In this document: one piece after another, positions 39,101 to 51,511 of the stretch
How the letters are laid out: each line of letters starts with the position of its first letter
How positions within the stretch are numbered: the first letter of the stretch is position 1
Assembly: GCF_030272615.1 (NCBI RefSeq)
Contig: NC_081414.1
Location: 49,404,501 to 49,468,500 of the forward strand
DNA: 64,000 nucleotides
From: Cryptomeria japonica
Taxonomy: Eukaryota; Streptophyta; Pinopsida; Cupressales; Cupressaceae
Direction: 5' to 3'
Notes under the pieces: model-generated
What the model saw: only the letters and a program-made list of their open reading frames with translations
Told to the model about the DNA's origin: nothing
Database searches by the model: none
Program-made: the position numbers and the translations under genes

Positions 39101-42100
39101 GGATTGGATGGTCAAGATTGCTCTAGTTTAGCAAGGGCTAGGATTGCATGAGAGGAGCATGATCCTCAATCCATGTTTGTAACTTGCACCAATACCATGA
39201 TGACAAGTGGCAATGTGAGAGGGATTGAGAGGAGAGGGTTACTCTCCATGGTTGGGGTTAATGGATAAATCTTTTATCCAAGGGTACGGTTATTATCCAA
39301 TTGATAAACTCTTGTGCAAATTTTACCCATGGTTAAGCCTTGACTAAATGGTCAAGACCCATGTGGGTTAGTGTGTTGAAGGAGAGAAGCATTAATGACT
39401 TTGTAAGATTCCTTCATGTGTGGGAATGTGCATAGGTTAAAGGTGGGTTAATTTTGGGTTTAGACTAATTTAGAAGGGATTAGAAATGTCTAGAAGAATA
39501 GTTAGTGGGTGAGGGTAAATAGGATTTATTCAAATATGCAACTTGCATTTGTAGGAAAATGCAAGTGGGTGGGGGGATTTAAGTAAATATTGATTTATTT
39601 AAATGTGAGAGAGGGTATTTAATTTAACAAACGTGATTTGTTTATTTAATTAAAATTTAGAATATGTTTTAAGTGAATTAAATCAAATAAATTGAATAAT
39701 TTATTTAATTAATAGGATAAGAGGGTTAGGATGAATTAATTAATTATTGATCGATGGTTAAATAATTAAATAAATGCTAACTATTCATATAATTAGGTGG
39801 ACATATTTGGGTGTCTACAAAAGTAATCAAAGAATCCTCAAGGATTCCCTATTTCCTTAGAAAATTCCAACAATGAATCCTAACAACACCAATTTTTATG
39901 TTTGCAAGTACAAACATAGTGAACGCTTTCTTGAAAGTATTGAAACGTTGAATATTGAAAGGCCAAATCCATCAAAAAAGGTTGATCCCATCATTAGGAG
40001 GTTTAGGGACACCCCTACACCTTTGATCTAAGTCTCTATACAATCCTAAATTTCACACAATTAATTTGTCACAATGGAAAATCCAATTTCATATTCCAAT
40101 TATCAAATTTTTATCGCAACAAGACCAATACCCCTCCAAATTCTAGTATGCATTATTTTCAATTACTTCATCTATATTTGAATTTTAAATTCACCAAATT
40201 TAAGTGCACATCTAGACTCAACTCATGTATCTATTGATTTCTATATTTATTTAAATAAATTGATTAGCCTATATATTTAATAAAATGCTTTATTCATCTC
40301 TACATCATCCCATAATAATTGATGGTATGTATTTCTACAAGTTGGAATTTAATGTTTTTTACCTTAATCATTATGATGTGAATTTCTTTTGGCTTTGTTC
40401 TTTAATCAAGTCTTGAGGAAGATAACCATCCCAAATTACAAATGTTAACACATATGTATTTGGATTTCTATCTTCATACTATTGGTAGAGTGAACCACAA
40501 TTACCTTACAAAGTAATTGTATTTCTACATGTTAAACTTTATGTACATGATTTCTTAAGATATATGATGTTAGGTGTTTTTAAATTTGTTCTTTTGACAA
40601 GTCTTGAGAAAAATTCTCAAGACCCAAGTAGCATACGGTAACAAAACATTATTATTTGTAGAACTTATCTTCTTTGATATAATAAAGTTGATGCAATGGC
40701 TAATGGAGGGAAACCCCCATAGATGTTATAAACATTGTTGCAATTATTTTTTCAATGTTGTGATCTTAATTACACTCCACTTCTAATATTTTAATAAGAT
40801 TGGAGGATGTTCTGTGAATTACAAAGGTAAAATGATGTTTTCAATAAGGAAGACCTTTGCCAAAAAAAGAAGGGCAATACTCTTATATAAAGAGGTAAAA
40901 ATGGTGCACAAGAATTTTCAAAGAATGATAAAGACATCATTGGATAGACAAGTGTTGATACGCGCATAGTAAAAAAGAGGAATGTGGAACCACATTGGTT
41001 ATTACTAGTCCACTAGTGGTCTAAACGACATTGAATCCAAAACCCTTGACAATCAAGATAGAAGTGATTCGTTATGTTACTATTCAAAAATTTGGGAGTG
41101 ACTTTAAATGTCTACTTAATTCTATAAATTATTATGGCATTTTGAAATGGGAACCTTGTCATTCAATAAATTGCTTTATTTGTTTACTCAACATTATAAC
41201 CAACTCAACCTATTCAAATTAGTCTCCATTGTCAAATTAATACTTTCTCTACACAAATCAAGATTATCCAAGCAACCTTGACCTACTTCAAGATTTCCCC
41301 ATGACCAAATTCAACTTTAAGCATGACCCCATGCCAACTCAATTTAATGTTACTATCACATCTCAACATGCACATCAAAAAGTTAAGATTGTGCACCCAA
41401 ATGTATAAAAATACATTATTCCTATATTTGTCAATAATTGTCACTAATCATTCCACAAAACCACTTTCATAACCATGTCTTTACATTAGTCGTCGAATTA
41501 TATCGAATTTTGTTTCAATAAAATCAAACCCCAGTACTTGTGCATAATCTATTATTTGAGAATTTACTACATCAATTCTCAATAATTTGTTACATAAACA
41601 ATTTCTTATGCATACATTACTTGGTGTCCTTCCAACTTCATAAAATTGTTGAATTGATTACAAGCATGGAATGTGAAAATTCCCTTGTACTAGAGCATTG
41701 TCACATTACTTGTATGCATTTTTTGACATACTTCTAACTGATTGTAAAATGCTTGATTCGATCCAATCAAGGGAGTCTTTACAATTCCCCATAGATGTGA
41801 AGTTCCTACAATGCTTCTTAACACAAGTTTTCAATATGAATTTACATAGGCAAACATGATAAAACACTTCCTTGAGGATACTAAAAATGTGAAAATTAAG
41901 TGGTCAAGGCCGCCATCAAGAAGTCCAAGGCCATTCCTAAACCTTTCACCAATGTTTATAAGATTATGAATTCCACATTATGCATTCATTACAATCAACC
42001 TTTTTCAAATTCAATCTCATTCTCTAGTTATCAAATCTCTTACCATGACAAAAAAATTCTTCCCTCTTCATTCTTTCTTTTGGTTGATAAATTTGGCACT

Positions 42101-42110
42101 ATGGGGGCCA
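36182..42110. repeat. Degenerate tandem array of about 2-kb units
   Basis: Four successive copies begin near 36182, 37236, 38326 and 41455 with (A)AGCC-x-TTATTTCTTTGCATTAGTC-like sequence. Within copies the same marks recur in order: TTGTGTCAAGTCTCAA with CATTACTTGGTGTC, the AACAATGATTCCTAACAA block, GGTAAAGAC with GGA-x-AGACAAGT, GGCATTTTGAA, and AAATCAAGATTAT with TTGACC. Copy 3 without its solo LTR is about 1.97 kb; copies 1 and 2 have internal deletions. No long ORF or transposon terminus is visible. Divergence is high, so the array is old. Confidence 0.7.
38659..39819 (-). mobile_element. Solo LTR in the tandem array (minus orientation)
   Basis: 1161 bp with TG...CA ends and a perfect duplication AAAGT at 38654-38658 and 39820-39824. 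Array sequence is continuous across the site when it and one AAAGT are removed. On the minus strand it starts TGTAGACACCC, an opening familiar from plant Gypsy LTRs. No internal coding region, so a solo LTR. Confidence 0.85.
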
Positions 42111-42959
42111 AACCCATAATACACTAATCAAAAAAGCATAATTTAAAAATCCAAAATTTCTCCCAAACAAAATTATGCACGTCCCACCAACTATTATCTC
42201 ATCATCATCACCCACAACCATTTCCCCCCCACCATATGCTTCCTCTATCACTGGGGGGTTCCCAACAACAAAAGGCATCCCACTAGTCTCATTGTCCCCA
42301 CAATCTCTTTCAACAGTGCTAAGTGTTATGTTGCACAAGAATTCCAACCTACATGGCTCCTCATCCTCCTCAACACTCCACACCAAATATGGAACTCATG
42401 GCCCATTGTAAAGTAGGATGAGACACAGCCATTATCCATTCATTAGCCTCAACCTAAACCCTACCATTACCATGTCCAAGTACCCCTCCATTTTTGCTCT
42501 CCAACTCGCTTTAACCAACTTATGCATGAGTCCTGACCACCAATTTCTCCTCCCAAGCCTAAAGTAGCCGTGCCATAAACATTGAGGCAATGTGACTACT
42601 AACCCAATACGTGTAGATGGACACCAAGTAATCTCTACCCAAGATAATCTTGATGGCTTCAAGTGCTTTTGGTTATGTAAAGTTAGAAATATTTCTAAAT
42701 CAATAGTCAATTACCTTGCCTCAAGAGCCAATTGTTGCTCCTTCATCTCTAAGCTTATGGTGAAATCCATCAATGTATACCATTTTGTCAATCTTGTGAC
42801 TAAATAAACAATCCCACCCCATCAATTTACTACATTATCTCCATGTTCCTAACTAAACTGTCACGTTCCTCCTACATCCAATTACCTTATTTCAAGGTTA
42901 CTTTGGAGGGAATCCAAATCTCCCAACTCCAACACCTCTCGATCTATAATCATTTTGAT
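42111..42959 (-). other. Unassigned sequence below the LINE RNase H relic
   Basis: The minus strand has long stop-poor stretches (42175-42386 and 42432-42710), including acidic and Gly-rich parts, but I see no recognisable domain. It may be the 3' part of the LINE at 42960-43450 or a different element. Confidence 0.25.
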
Positions 42960-43450
42960 TACCCACTTGGATAGTTTTTTTGCTTCCCCATTTCCTTCTT
43001 GGTAAATGTGGGAGACTTTAAAATCATCCAATCCTTCTAGACACTGCCAAATATGTGGAAATAATTTTGAGTTTCCAAAGTATATGGACAGGTTGCATTA
43101 TTCATATTTAGTGAGTCCCCTTCCAAATGGAGCTTATTGAAACCCAAATATGTACACATTGTTGCTCCAATCAATTTTTCTTGTAACTCGACTTCATTAT
43201 TTGTTCTATTTGGCAATTTCACCATGTTAAATGTAACTCTATTTCCTAATTGATCTTTGAGGATGCATCCAACCCTCAATTCCCTTGGATTATCTTATTT
43301 GTTCCATTTGACAATTTCATTGTCTCGACTACAAATTGTATCTCCTAATTTATCTCTAAGGATGCATCCAACCCTTGATGGACTTGGATTACCTCAAAAT
43401 GCATCATCAAAATTCACCTTTACTCGTCCTTCTTCCAAGGGAGTCCAATC
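42960..43450 (-). pseudogene. LINE ORF2 C-terminal RNase H relic
   Basis: Minus strand. RVGCILKDQLGNRVTF, KLPNRTNNEVELQ and KLHLEGDSLNMNNA match the RVT_3-type RNase H found at the end of plant L1 ORF2 (usual G-x-V-x-RD, NN-AE and EGDS). Downstream, FKVSHIYQEGNGEAKKLS corresponds to the HV-RE-N-AD end. An extra copy of the RVGCIL start lies at 43370-43390. No reverse transcriptase domain is recognisable upstream. Confidence 0.65.
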
Positions 43451-43542
43451 CACATTCAATCACAAATTAAAAGGTATTAGCCCCTCCAACCCCGTAAACA
43501 AGAGTTCTCTTCATTCTTTTTTTTTTGGTCTGTAAAAAAGTA

Positions 43543-43692
43543 TATTTGGAAATAAATCCTTTTATTCTTTCCAACCTCCTTGCCACTCCATATGTGTGTA
43601 TTCCTAAATATGCTAATATTTGGAAATAAATCCTTTTATTCTTTCCAACCTCCTTTCCACCCCATATGTGTGTATTCCTAAATATCCTAAGT
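43543..43692. repeat. Tandem duplication of about 74 bp
   Basis: TATTTGGAAATAAATCC at about 43543 recurs at about 43617, and the following 57 bp (through ATGTGTGTATTCCTAAATAT) repeats with few changes. A third partial match (TTCCAACTTCTTTCCCACTC) is near 43830. Confidence 0.85.
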
Positions 43693-43699
43693 CATGGAA

Positions 43700-45526
43700 A
43701 TATCATGGAATTAATTAATTAAATTAATTCTATTTCCTCACATTTCTTCTAACCTTAACCCTCATCTATTTCTTCCTCTAGCTTAACTCGTTAATTAACA
43801 TTGAGTTTTAGTCATCCTTTTATTATTTCTTCCAACTTCTTTCCCACTCCATATGTATGCGCATTCTCAAAATATGTCAAATTTCCTAAAATTTGGGGAA
43901 AATATTGTTAAATTTGGGAAATTTTCCTAAAATTTGGAAAAATATCTCAAATTTATTCAAACATGGAAATATCATGGTTTTGTAATCTCTTTTGGAATAG
44001 AACCTTACAATTTGGTTAGCACCCGCCTTAGTGTGTCTTGCATCTTGCATTTCTAATTTCCATTTAAGCATTTAATTAATTAATTTAATTAAATCTAATG
44101 TCATATTTCATCACTTAATACATCATAAAATTGGGCCCTTTACCCTAAGTGTGCCCCTTTTTTATTTTATTCCTCCAATAAATCTTTTAATCATAAACCC
44201 TAATTATGTCCTATTTCGACCTTTAAGGCTCAATTTCGCATATCAAAACACCTCAAAATCAGCTGTAACTTTGGGATTAGCTCTAATATCATCATATCTA
44301 AGGACCCTGAAAAATTTGGTGAAAAGATGCACATGGTCCTCGGCTTTTTCCCAAAATTTTGGGAGCACAATTCTATGATATTTTAATGCTTAACCCCAAA
44401 ATATTGACAGGAAATTAAATTTCTAGGTTGGCCTAAAGGCGGAATTAAGTCAAAATTAAGATCTAGGGTTTCATACATAAGATCTCTCTTTCTTCATTTG
44501 AAGGCAACTAAGAGTTATCTAATCTAAGGGAGTTTTCAGCAAAGCAAGCATAAGGAGCCTTCTATGTAGTTAAAGAGAAGCCTATGTGGAGTCTTCAACA
44601 ACATTAATCAAGCATTTGTCAAGCATTCATCATCAATTAGGAGCCTTGAAGACATTGAAGAGTAATAGGAGATCTAGTGGCAATATCTCTCCCTTGGGGA
44701 TTGGTATGATTTCATGTTATCTTCATGTCTTTGTATGAGTTTCTTTACATCAATTTGTACATTTACCTTCATGATTTATATCATTTAAAATATTTGGTTT
44801 AAGGCATTATTATTTACATTCACATTTACATTTAGGGTTTACTTTCATGTGTAGGGTAGCTCTAGTTTCTTTAATTTTAGGATCTTGCATACACACAAGG
44901 TTCTAGCACACATATTTTCAGTACATTACCAATTATTTGTGGAGGTGGAAATCACCAACATGGGGGTTTGACTAAGGCAAAACCCTATATATCCACCCAA
45001 ACCTTCCCTTTTCAGTTGCAGGTGTAGGAACAGGTACCCAGAGGTAGTTTTGGACCAAGAAAAGGCATCAACCCCACCCAGAAGTCTCAAAAGTATAGAA
45101 AATTGTCAAGGACAGGGGCGTGGCACCCTGGTCCTTCCCAGGACAGGGGCATGGCACCCTGTTCCCTCCATTTTGTAGTAAAATTTAACAGGTTGCATAC
45201 TCAAGACCTCCAATTTGCAGTGTCTCAGTTGTAGCCTCATGTCTACAGAAACAGGACAGTGGCGTGGCACCCTGGTCCAGACCAGTTTTGTTTAATTTGC
45301 AACATCAGGTAGACATCCAAAATCCTCCCCCTTTCAATCAAACCCTAGTTTTTCTCATCATTTGCAACAAGAGGAATAGAAACCCTGAGAGCTAATCCTT
45401 GGCTCTCTCTTTCTCACAAGAAGTAGCCAAAGTGATCTATCTCCCTAAGCTCTTTTCTATTCCCAATGTGTTGGCAAAAGTGGGATTAGGTCCTAGTCAC
45501 CCAATCTTGATTTTCCCGCCCCCACA
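43700..45526 (+). repeat. Probable 5' LTR of a non-autonomous Gypsy-like element
   Basis: The right end is set by CCCACA (45526) followed by a primer-binding-like TTTTGGTGAACCCGATG. The left end was not found; a TG at 44099 is one option. Contents: AATT-rich segment with repeated TTTCCTAAAATTTGG (43875-43945), and three copies of a 25-bp GGACAGGGGCGTGGCACCC-type word at 45110, 45141 and 45254, each an imperfect hairpin. The second LTR is not in the window, so this call rests on context. Confidence 0.4.
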
Positions 45527-45528
45527 TT

Positions 45529-45545
45529 TTGGTGAACCCGATGTG
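45529..45545 (+). promoter_or_regulatory. Possible primer-binding site
   Basis: TTGGTGAACCCGATGTG sits just after the inferred LTR end. I recall similar words at this place in plant Gypsy elements but cannot name the tRNA with certainty. Confidence 0.35.
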
Positions 45546-45871
45546 AATCCAACCTTCTTCAATTCTAAGTTATGTTCTCAGATCTGAGTTTTTTTTCTAT
45601 TTCAAATTCAAATTTACATTTACAAGTTTCAATTCCTTGCAAATTTCTAAAATTTAGAGGTTAATTTTTCTATAACCCCAATTTTTTTCAATTCAAAATT
45701 GAACTTGTGAATAGCTTGATTTGGATCATTAATTTCAGATCTAATTTAGGAAAACATTTCACTCATAAATTTAATTTTCTAAATAAACATTTAGAGTTAT
45801 TGCATTGGTTAAAATTGAACATTTCCTTCTATTTTGCATATGTTATCATTTGAAAGAGGAAAAATTTTGTC

Positions 45872-47468
45872 ATGATGTATTCATTTCCTAAATTTGATAA
45901 TGGGTCAGCTTCCCTTGTTTCATTTTTTCCTTCTCCTAAATAACCTCTTCTTATCTATGACAACATTTTAGTTCTTAAAAGAGTTCTTATCAATCCCTTC
46001 AAAGCTCTCCAATGCTATAAGGATGAAGATTTGAAGAGTGATCTTGACAATTCTCCTAAAATGTGCCCTTCTCATCTAGCTATCTTAAAGGAAGAGGATG
46101 ATATCATAAACACTTTTCTTAATGTTACTTTACCTTCTTTGTATGATGCCTCTCTAAGTTAAAAGGTATTGATGGGCATTGACTTATCTTCTCCTAAATT
46201 TGGTCTTACCAATGGGGAATGTTAGTGCAACAAGAGGTTATGAACACTTCTTCCAAAGATCTCCTTCCTAAGGATGAATCTTTGGAGAAATATGTTCATC
46301 TCCCTCCTAAATAATATTCCCCTCATGAGGTTCATTTTATGCAAGAAGATGGTATTGTCCCTACTTTTCCTAGTGTTGTCATTTCCTCTTTTGATTCCAA
46401 CAAAATTACCACTAGAGATAATGCTTTCCCTTCTCCTAAAGTTTGTCTTACCCCTAAATATGACTTAGAGAAATAAGATGAAACCATAATAAATTTCCTT
46501 AATGCTCTCTCCCCTAAACATCCTATTGAACACATTTTTAGGCAAGAGGATGACTTAAATACATGTAGTGGTTCTCTCCTTCCTAAGGATGAAGAATTAA
46601 TGACAAATGTTATCCCTTCTCCCAAAATTGGCAATAACAATAAGGACATCTTTGTGCAAGATATTTCTAATACTTTTCCTAATTACCTCACTATTTGGGA
46701 TGAACCATTAGAAGAAGGTGTTGATTATTCTCTACCCCATGAGAGAATCCTAGCCAAAGGGGATAAAATCATGATTGATGACTCCCTTGATTACATCTCA
46801 CCTTTCATGAATCTCAATCATTCTCCCTCTAGAAATAAAGCATCTCCCTCTCCTAAACTTGGTTCTACTCATAAGGATACCCTAGTTCAAGGTAATATTT
46901 TTGACATCTCTTTCAAATATATATCTTTCAAAGGTGAGACTTTAGAGAGTAATGTTGATCCTTTCGCTAGAAAATCTATTCCTCGTGTAGATCCTTTGAT
47001 GATAGAGGATGATATGACCTTTCCTATTAATACTCTTTCTTCTAAAACATCAATGCCTACCCCTAGTCTCCTAAAATTGGTCTTATCCATGATAATATTT
47101 TAGTGCAAGAATAGACTATCAACAATTCTTCCAACAATCTTGTTCATTATTCTTCTAAGGACACCTTTGATATTCCTAAAACATCCTCAATCAATTTGAT
47201 ACATGTGAATGAAACACCTAATAAACCCCTCTTCATAGTTCAAGGTGCTTGTCCTTCTCAAAATTCCCCATGTAAGCCTATCTTAGTGATTCAAGGTGGT
47301 TATTCTAATGATTCTTTTTGCAGTCCTAAGAAATCTATTATTACTGTGCAAGGAGGTTATCCTACTAAGAGCCCTTATGAGTATGCTAAGAAAATTACTA
47401 GAGAGAGTTATCATACGGTTTCTCATACCTACAACACAAGAAACAATAGGCAACCTAGTCCTCCTTGA
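45872..47468 (+). pseudogene. Repeat-rich gag-like polyprotein of the Gypsy-like element
   Basis: From ATG 45872 (MMYSFPKFDNG) the reading changes frame more than once and meets several TAA/TAG codons. It is built of a degenerate repeat, SPK-x-G or SPK-x-C followed by charged residues and KDxxVQ (for example PSPKIGNNNKDIFVQD, 46618; SPKLGSTHKDTLVQG, 46850), and near 47230-47380 three copies of a VQGGYP-like word (IVQGACP, VIQGGYS, TVQGGYP). It ends HTYNTRNNRQPSPP. No zinc knuckle is visible. I do not recognise the family; position and context suggest the gag-side polyprotein of a large-genome Gypsy lineage. Confidence 0.5.
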
Positions 47469-48347
47469 GTTATCCGAGCTTCACTTCCTCACTCTCAACC
47501 TACTCTTCCACAAGCACCTTGTATATCAACCCTTAGTAAGGAGTATGATCTCATTGAATAACTTAAAGCTACTCCTGCCAAGATTTCTATTTGGGATTTG
47601 GTTCAAACTTCACTTGCTTATCATGGGATGTTACAAGATGCTTTGAAAAACTTTGATGTCCCACCTGCAGTGACACCTAATAACATGTTCGCTTTGATTG
47701 ATCCTACAAACAAATCTAAAGCTCAAATTGTATTCACACAAAATGGGTTACCTTCTCGTGAAATTCAAAAAAAATATGATCCTCTTATGATTGTGGTTAT
47801 TATCAATGAGAGTGCTATAAGATGAACCCCTATGGACAATGGATTTGGCCTTAATGTTTGTGGTGTGGACTTACTAGATAAGATTAATGTGGATTGTTCT
47901 CTCATCTAACCTTCTTCTCTTACTATTTGAGGTTTTGATAATGTGGCTAAACAATGTCTAGGCGTCATAACCTTGCCTGTTAGGGTAGGTTATGTTGTGT
48001 TACCTACACCTATTCATGTTATGCCCAGTAATTTGACATATAACCTTCTATTAGGGAGACCTTGGATTCATAGCATGCAAGTTGTCCCCTCAACTTTACA
48101 TAGGCAAGTCAAATTCATTTATAATAATACGACATACACCTTGTTTGTTGCCAAACCTCAAGAACCATTAAAATCTGGATCTTCTTGTTCAACTACTTCC
48201 CATTCTTCTTCTAATCCTTCTACTTCTTCAAATACATCTACATCCTTTAATGATATTGTTCCTTCTAGTACTCTTGATTCTTCTACTCAATTGGAATCTC
48301 CTCCCAAGGATATCTCCCCCGAAGGAGTGCTCACGGATGATGATTGA
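47469..48347 (+). pseudogene. Gypsy-like aspartic protease
   Basis: In one frame: SLAYHGMLQDALKNF, KAQIVFTQNGLP, then MDNGFGLNVCGVDLL near 47830-47875 with the catalytic D-N-G form, FDNVAKQCLGVITLPVRVG, and YNLLLGRPWIH at 48030-48070, the C-terminal signature of retropepsins in Tat/Athila-type Gypsy elements. Stops at 47823, 47908 and 47929 break it. A Ser/Thr-rich tail leads to TGA at 48345. Usually reverse transcriptase follows such a protease; here a G-patch does. Confidence 0.7.
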
Positions 48348-49160
48348 GGATCTCTAGACTTTACCCCTACTTTTATAGAAGAGTATAGAGTATCTTGGAA
48401 AGAATCTATTACTAAGAAGGAGAAATCTAAAGAGGAACCCAAAGAGCAACCCACCTTGTCTAAGCAACTAAGTAACAACTTTGTGGTTGCTTATAATTCA
48501 AATAATTCTTCAAATCCTTCCTCTAATTCATATAGTACTGAGACCTATAGGGCATCACCATCTCTTTCTGATTTGGCATCCCTTTATGGTCCTGCTTTTC
48601 ACATTTTAGCTAAGGGTGGCTATGATGGAAATGGTTGTGGCGCAAATGAACAAGGAATTAAAGTTCCTTTAGAACATAATACACATGAAGCTTCATATGG
48701 ACTTGGAAATAATCCCTCTAAGCCCACCAAAGCATCTAAAATACCATCTCTCAATGTGAATGCTATATTTAGTAGTGATGATGACCTCACCTCAATTAAA
48801 TCAACTTCTACTTTTTTCAACACTCGTCCCCCTCATAAGGAAATCTTTGTGATGAACAAATCTCTTTATGAATTTCCTCAAGAGATTTATAATCCCACTT
48901 ATGAGGCTTTATTTTCTTCTCATTCTAAAATCCCTTCTTCTAGGAATAAGGCTCTAATGAATTATACTTATCCCTCTCCTAATATTTCTTGTGTGAGAGA
49001 GAAGTATGACTTAGTGGCCTATTCTTCTCCTATAAACTTTTCTCTTTCTAAAGACTTTTTAACATTCATCATCTTATACATGTTTTTAATCTCACTTATA
49101 GTAGAGTATTTATCATGTCATATTCAAATACCTCATTCAATCTATCATGTCTTTAAATAA
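48348..49160 (+). pseudogene. G-patch region downstream of the protease
   Basis: Same frame as the protease. After PSLSDLASLYGPAF comes HILAKGGYDGNGCGANEQGI, a match to the G-patch pattern (aromatic-x-x-G-x-G-x-G-x-x-x-x-G), an RNA-binding domain found after some retroviral and plant Gypsy proteases; one Gly of the usual GLG is replaced by Cys. The rest is Ser/Asn/Pro-rich without a domain. The frame ends at TAA 49158. No reverse transcriptase, RNase H or integrase follows, so the element depended on others. Confidence 0.6.
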
Positions 49161-49811
49161 CATTAATGGCTATTATGTTGCTCATCATTATGTGACATGG
49201 ATAGCTCACTTACTAGGGGCTCATTGTCATTCATGATGGTACAATTTCATATGCAATCATACTTTTGGAAGCAACATAATATCCTACTTCTATCTCATAT
49301 CTTCTCCCTATATATATAGGGGGCAAGAGTGATTTCAAACATCTCTCCTTAAGATTAAAATTTCCCCTTTGTTAAGTAGTGTCTTTTATAAGGATTTCTT
49401 ATTGATTGTAGAGGTGTATTCATATTTGAATTCCTTCTCTCATATTGGAATAAGAATTCCTAATGGGGATCTTAAGTACATATCCTTAATTTGGACCTCC
49501 TCCTTGGTGTTGGAAGTCTTTGATCATTCATCAATTTCTTTTCTTCATTGAGTGGTATCTTTTATAATAAACCCTTCTATTTTGTGCATGTGTGTATCCC
49601 TGATGAGGATCTCTTGCCTTCTTTTAGAAGAGTGTTATTGTAAATAATCTCTTTGATTTCATCTCAATCGTCTTCTCTTTTCAAATCTCTTACATTCATT
49701 AATTATAGAAGATGTTATATTTGTCAACTCCTCTTGAAGGTAGATGTCTTTTTGAACAAAGATCTCTTCTCCTACAAGGATCTCCTTTACACTTATATAG
49801 AATGATATCTC
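49161..49811 (+). other. 3' untranslated part of the Gypsy-like element (left piece)
   Basis: T/C-rich, non-coding, with repeated CTTCTCT and AAGGATCTC words. It is continuous with 56945-57377 after removal of the Copia-A-type solo LTR. Confidence 0.45.
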
Positions 49812-50503
49812 TTTTCCGATAACTCAATGATGAATAGTGAGTACCAAACCGGTATTGAGAGGGGGGATGAATCAGTACAGACACAAAAACTTTCCCTGAA
49901 CCAGTTTGATTGCAGACTGTAAACTACTGGCAATCCCTAACACCGGTCCAAACTAGATTACTACTGATTAAACACAGTGCAACTGTGAAAGACATGAATC
50001 GGTCAATCTTCTTAGCTTTCCACACAACCTACTCCCTCATTTCCACTTTGTAATTATGCATAAACCGATAATCTATCATCAGAGATATAATAACTTGCTA
50101 GATCAACATGATTCACCGCTTGACAGAAAACAACAAAGCATCACATGAAAATAACATCACACATGACACACATATTTTTCACATGGAAACCCAACTGGGA
50201 AAAACTATAGTGGGGATGAATACCCATAAGCTCTTTTGAACTCTTTAGAAGTCTGCTCTGTTAGGAGCCTAGTCCGGTTAAAGACTGTTACAATAGGTTC
50301 TGTTAGGAACTTATCCTGTTAGGGATCACCCGGTTAAGGGATGGCTAGAATACCCAGTTAAGAGTTAAACCCTGTTAGAGGTTACCTTGTTAAAGGATTT
50401 TATGAACTCAATGGCTTTGAGTCACCCTGTTAAAGGATTTACAGCAAGTTGGTTAAAGCTACCCTATTAAGGGATTTCCCAACTGTTGAAGTGATTAAAG
50501 ATC

Positions 50504-51311
50504 TATTAGGAAACTCATAGATACTGAGAGGGGGGGTGAATTAGTATCTAACCGGTAATTAGAATTTCTCAACTTAAAACATGCAGAACATATTGTAACA
50601 GTGTATCGATATGCAAGAAATAATGCAGTAAACAGAAATGAAAGAAACCACATGAAAATCACACCATAACACAATGATTTAACGAGGAAACCTGGTGTGG
50701 GAAAACCTCGGTGGGATTTGTAACCCACAATATTCACTTACTGGCCAATAAGAGAATATTACTTACAATAGGGGCCTGCACATGCAGGAAGGCCAACTGC
50801 CTAGAGCTCATTGCTCAAATGGGAAGTCTCACTGACTTACAATGTTGATTATACAAATCCAATAACTTGTATTGTTTTACAATAGCATCTTCAATGCCAG
50901 ATTCAGTACTGGTTCCTGCTCTGTTCTTTACATATACCCCTTAACCTATATTTTGCATAATAGGTCTGCTTAATCTTTTCTCCTTACTTTTTCGCTTACA
51001 TCACTTCCTTACTATCAAAATGTCTACAATGATCTCTTTTATATATAAGAGTCATTTTACAATGATATCAAGTCAGCTTACAAAGTTTTTTAAATAATAA
51101 ACAAAATATGATATATCAAAAGTCCTGTCGACCTCTGTGCCGGTATACTTCCTTTCTCTATGTTGGTACCAGTGTTCTGAGTGCCGGTGTAGAGTGTGTT
51201 CTGTTGATGCCAGTGTAATTTCTTGCCGGTGCCATAGGATTGTAAGGTCGCCATCAATGAAAAAACCTTCAATTACATACAATGTCTCATTGGAGTGTGC
51301 ATATGCCAACA
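50504..51311 (-). repeat. Copia-D 3' LTR (element orientation)
   Basis: 808 bp. Hairpin AGATACT / AGTATCT with a G-rich loop at 50519-50549. TATA-like CTTATATATAAAAG on the minus strand at 51036-51051. Confidence 0.94.
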
Positions 51312-51328
51312 ATATCCCCCTTTGGCAT
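51312..51328 (-). promoter_or_regulatory. Copia-D polypurine tract
   Basis: Minus-strand ATGCCAAAGGGGGATAT directly precedes the LTR start TGTTGGCATA. Confidence 0.88.
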
Positions 51329-51511
51329 TGATGGCAACACTCATGAGAAATTTCAAAAGTGTATCCAAAAATGTGAAGTCCAAAAATGTTACCAAAAATG
51401 TGTGCTCCCCCTGAGCATATGATTCCTGTGATATTTGAATTTTCTCATACCACTACTCCCCCTTTGGCATCAATGACAAAGGTTGTCAAGATGTCAGTAG
51501 AGTTTGTAGTT

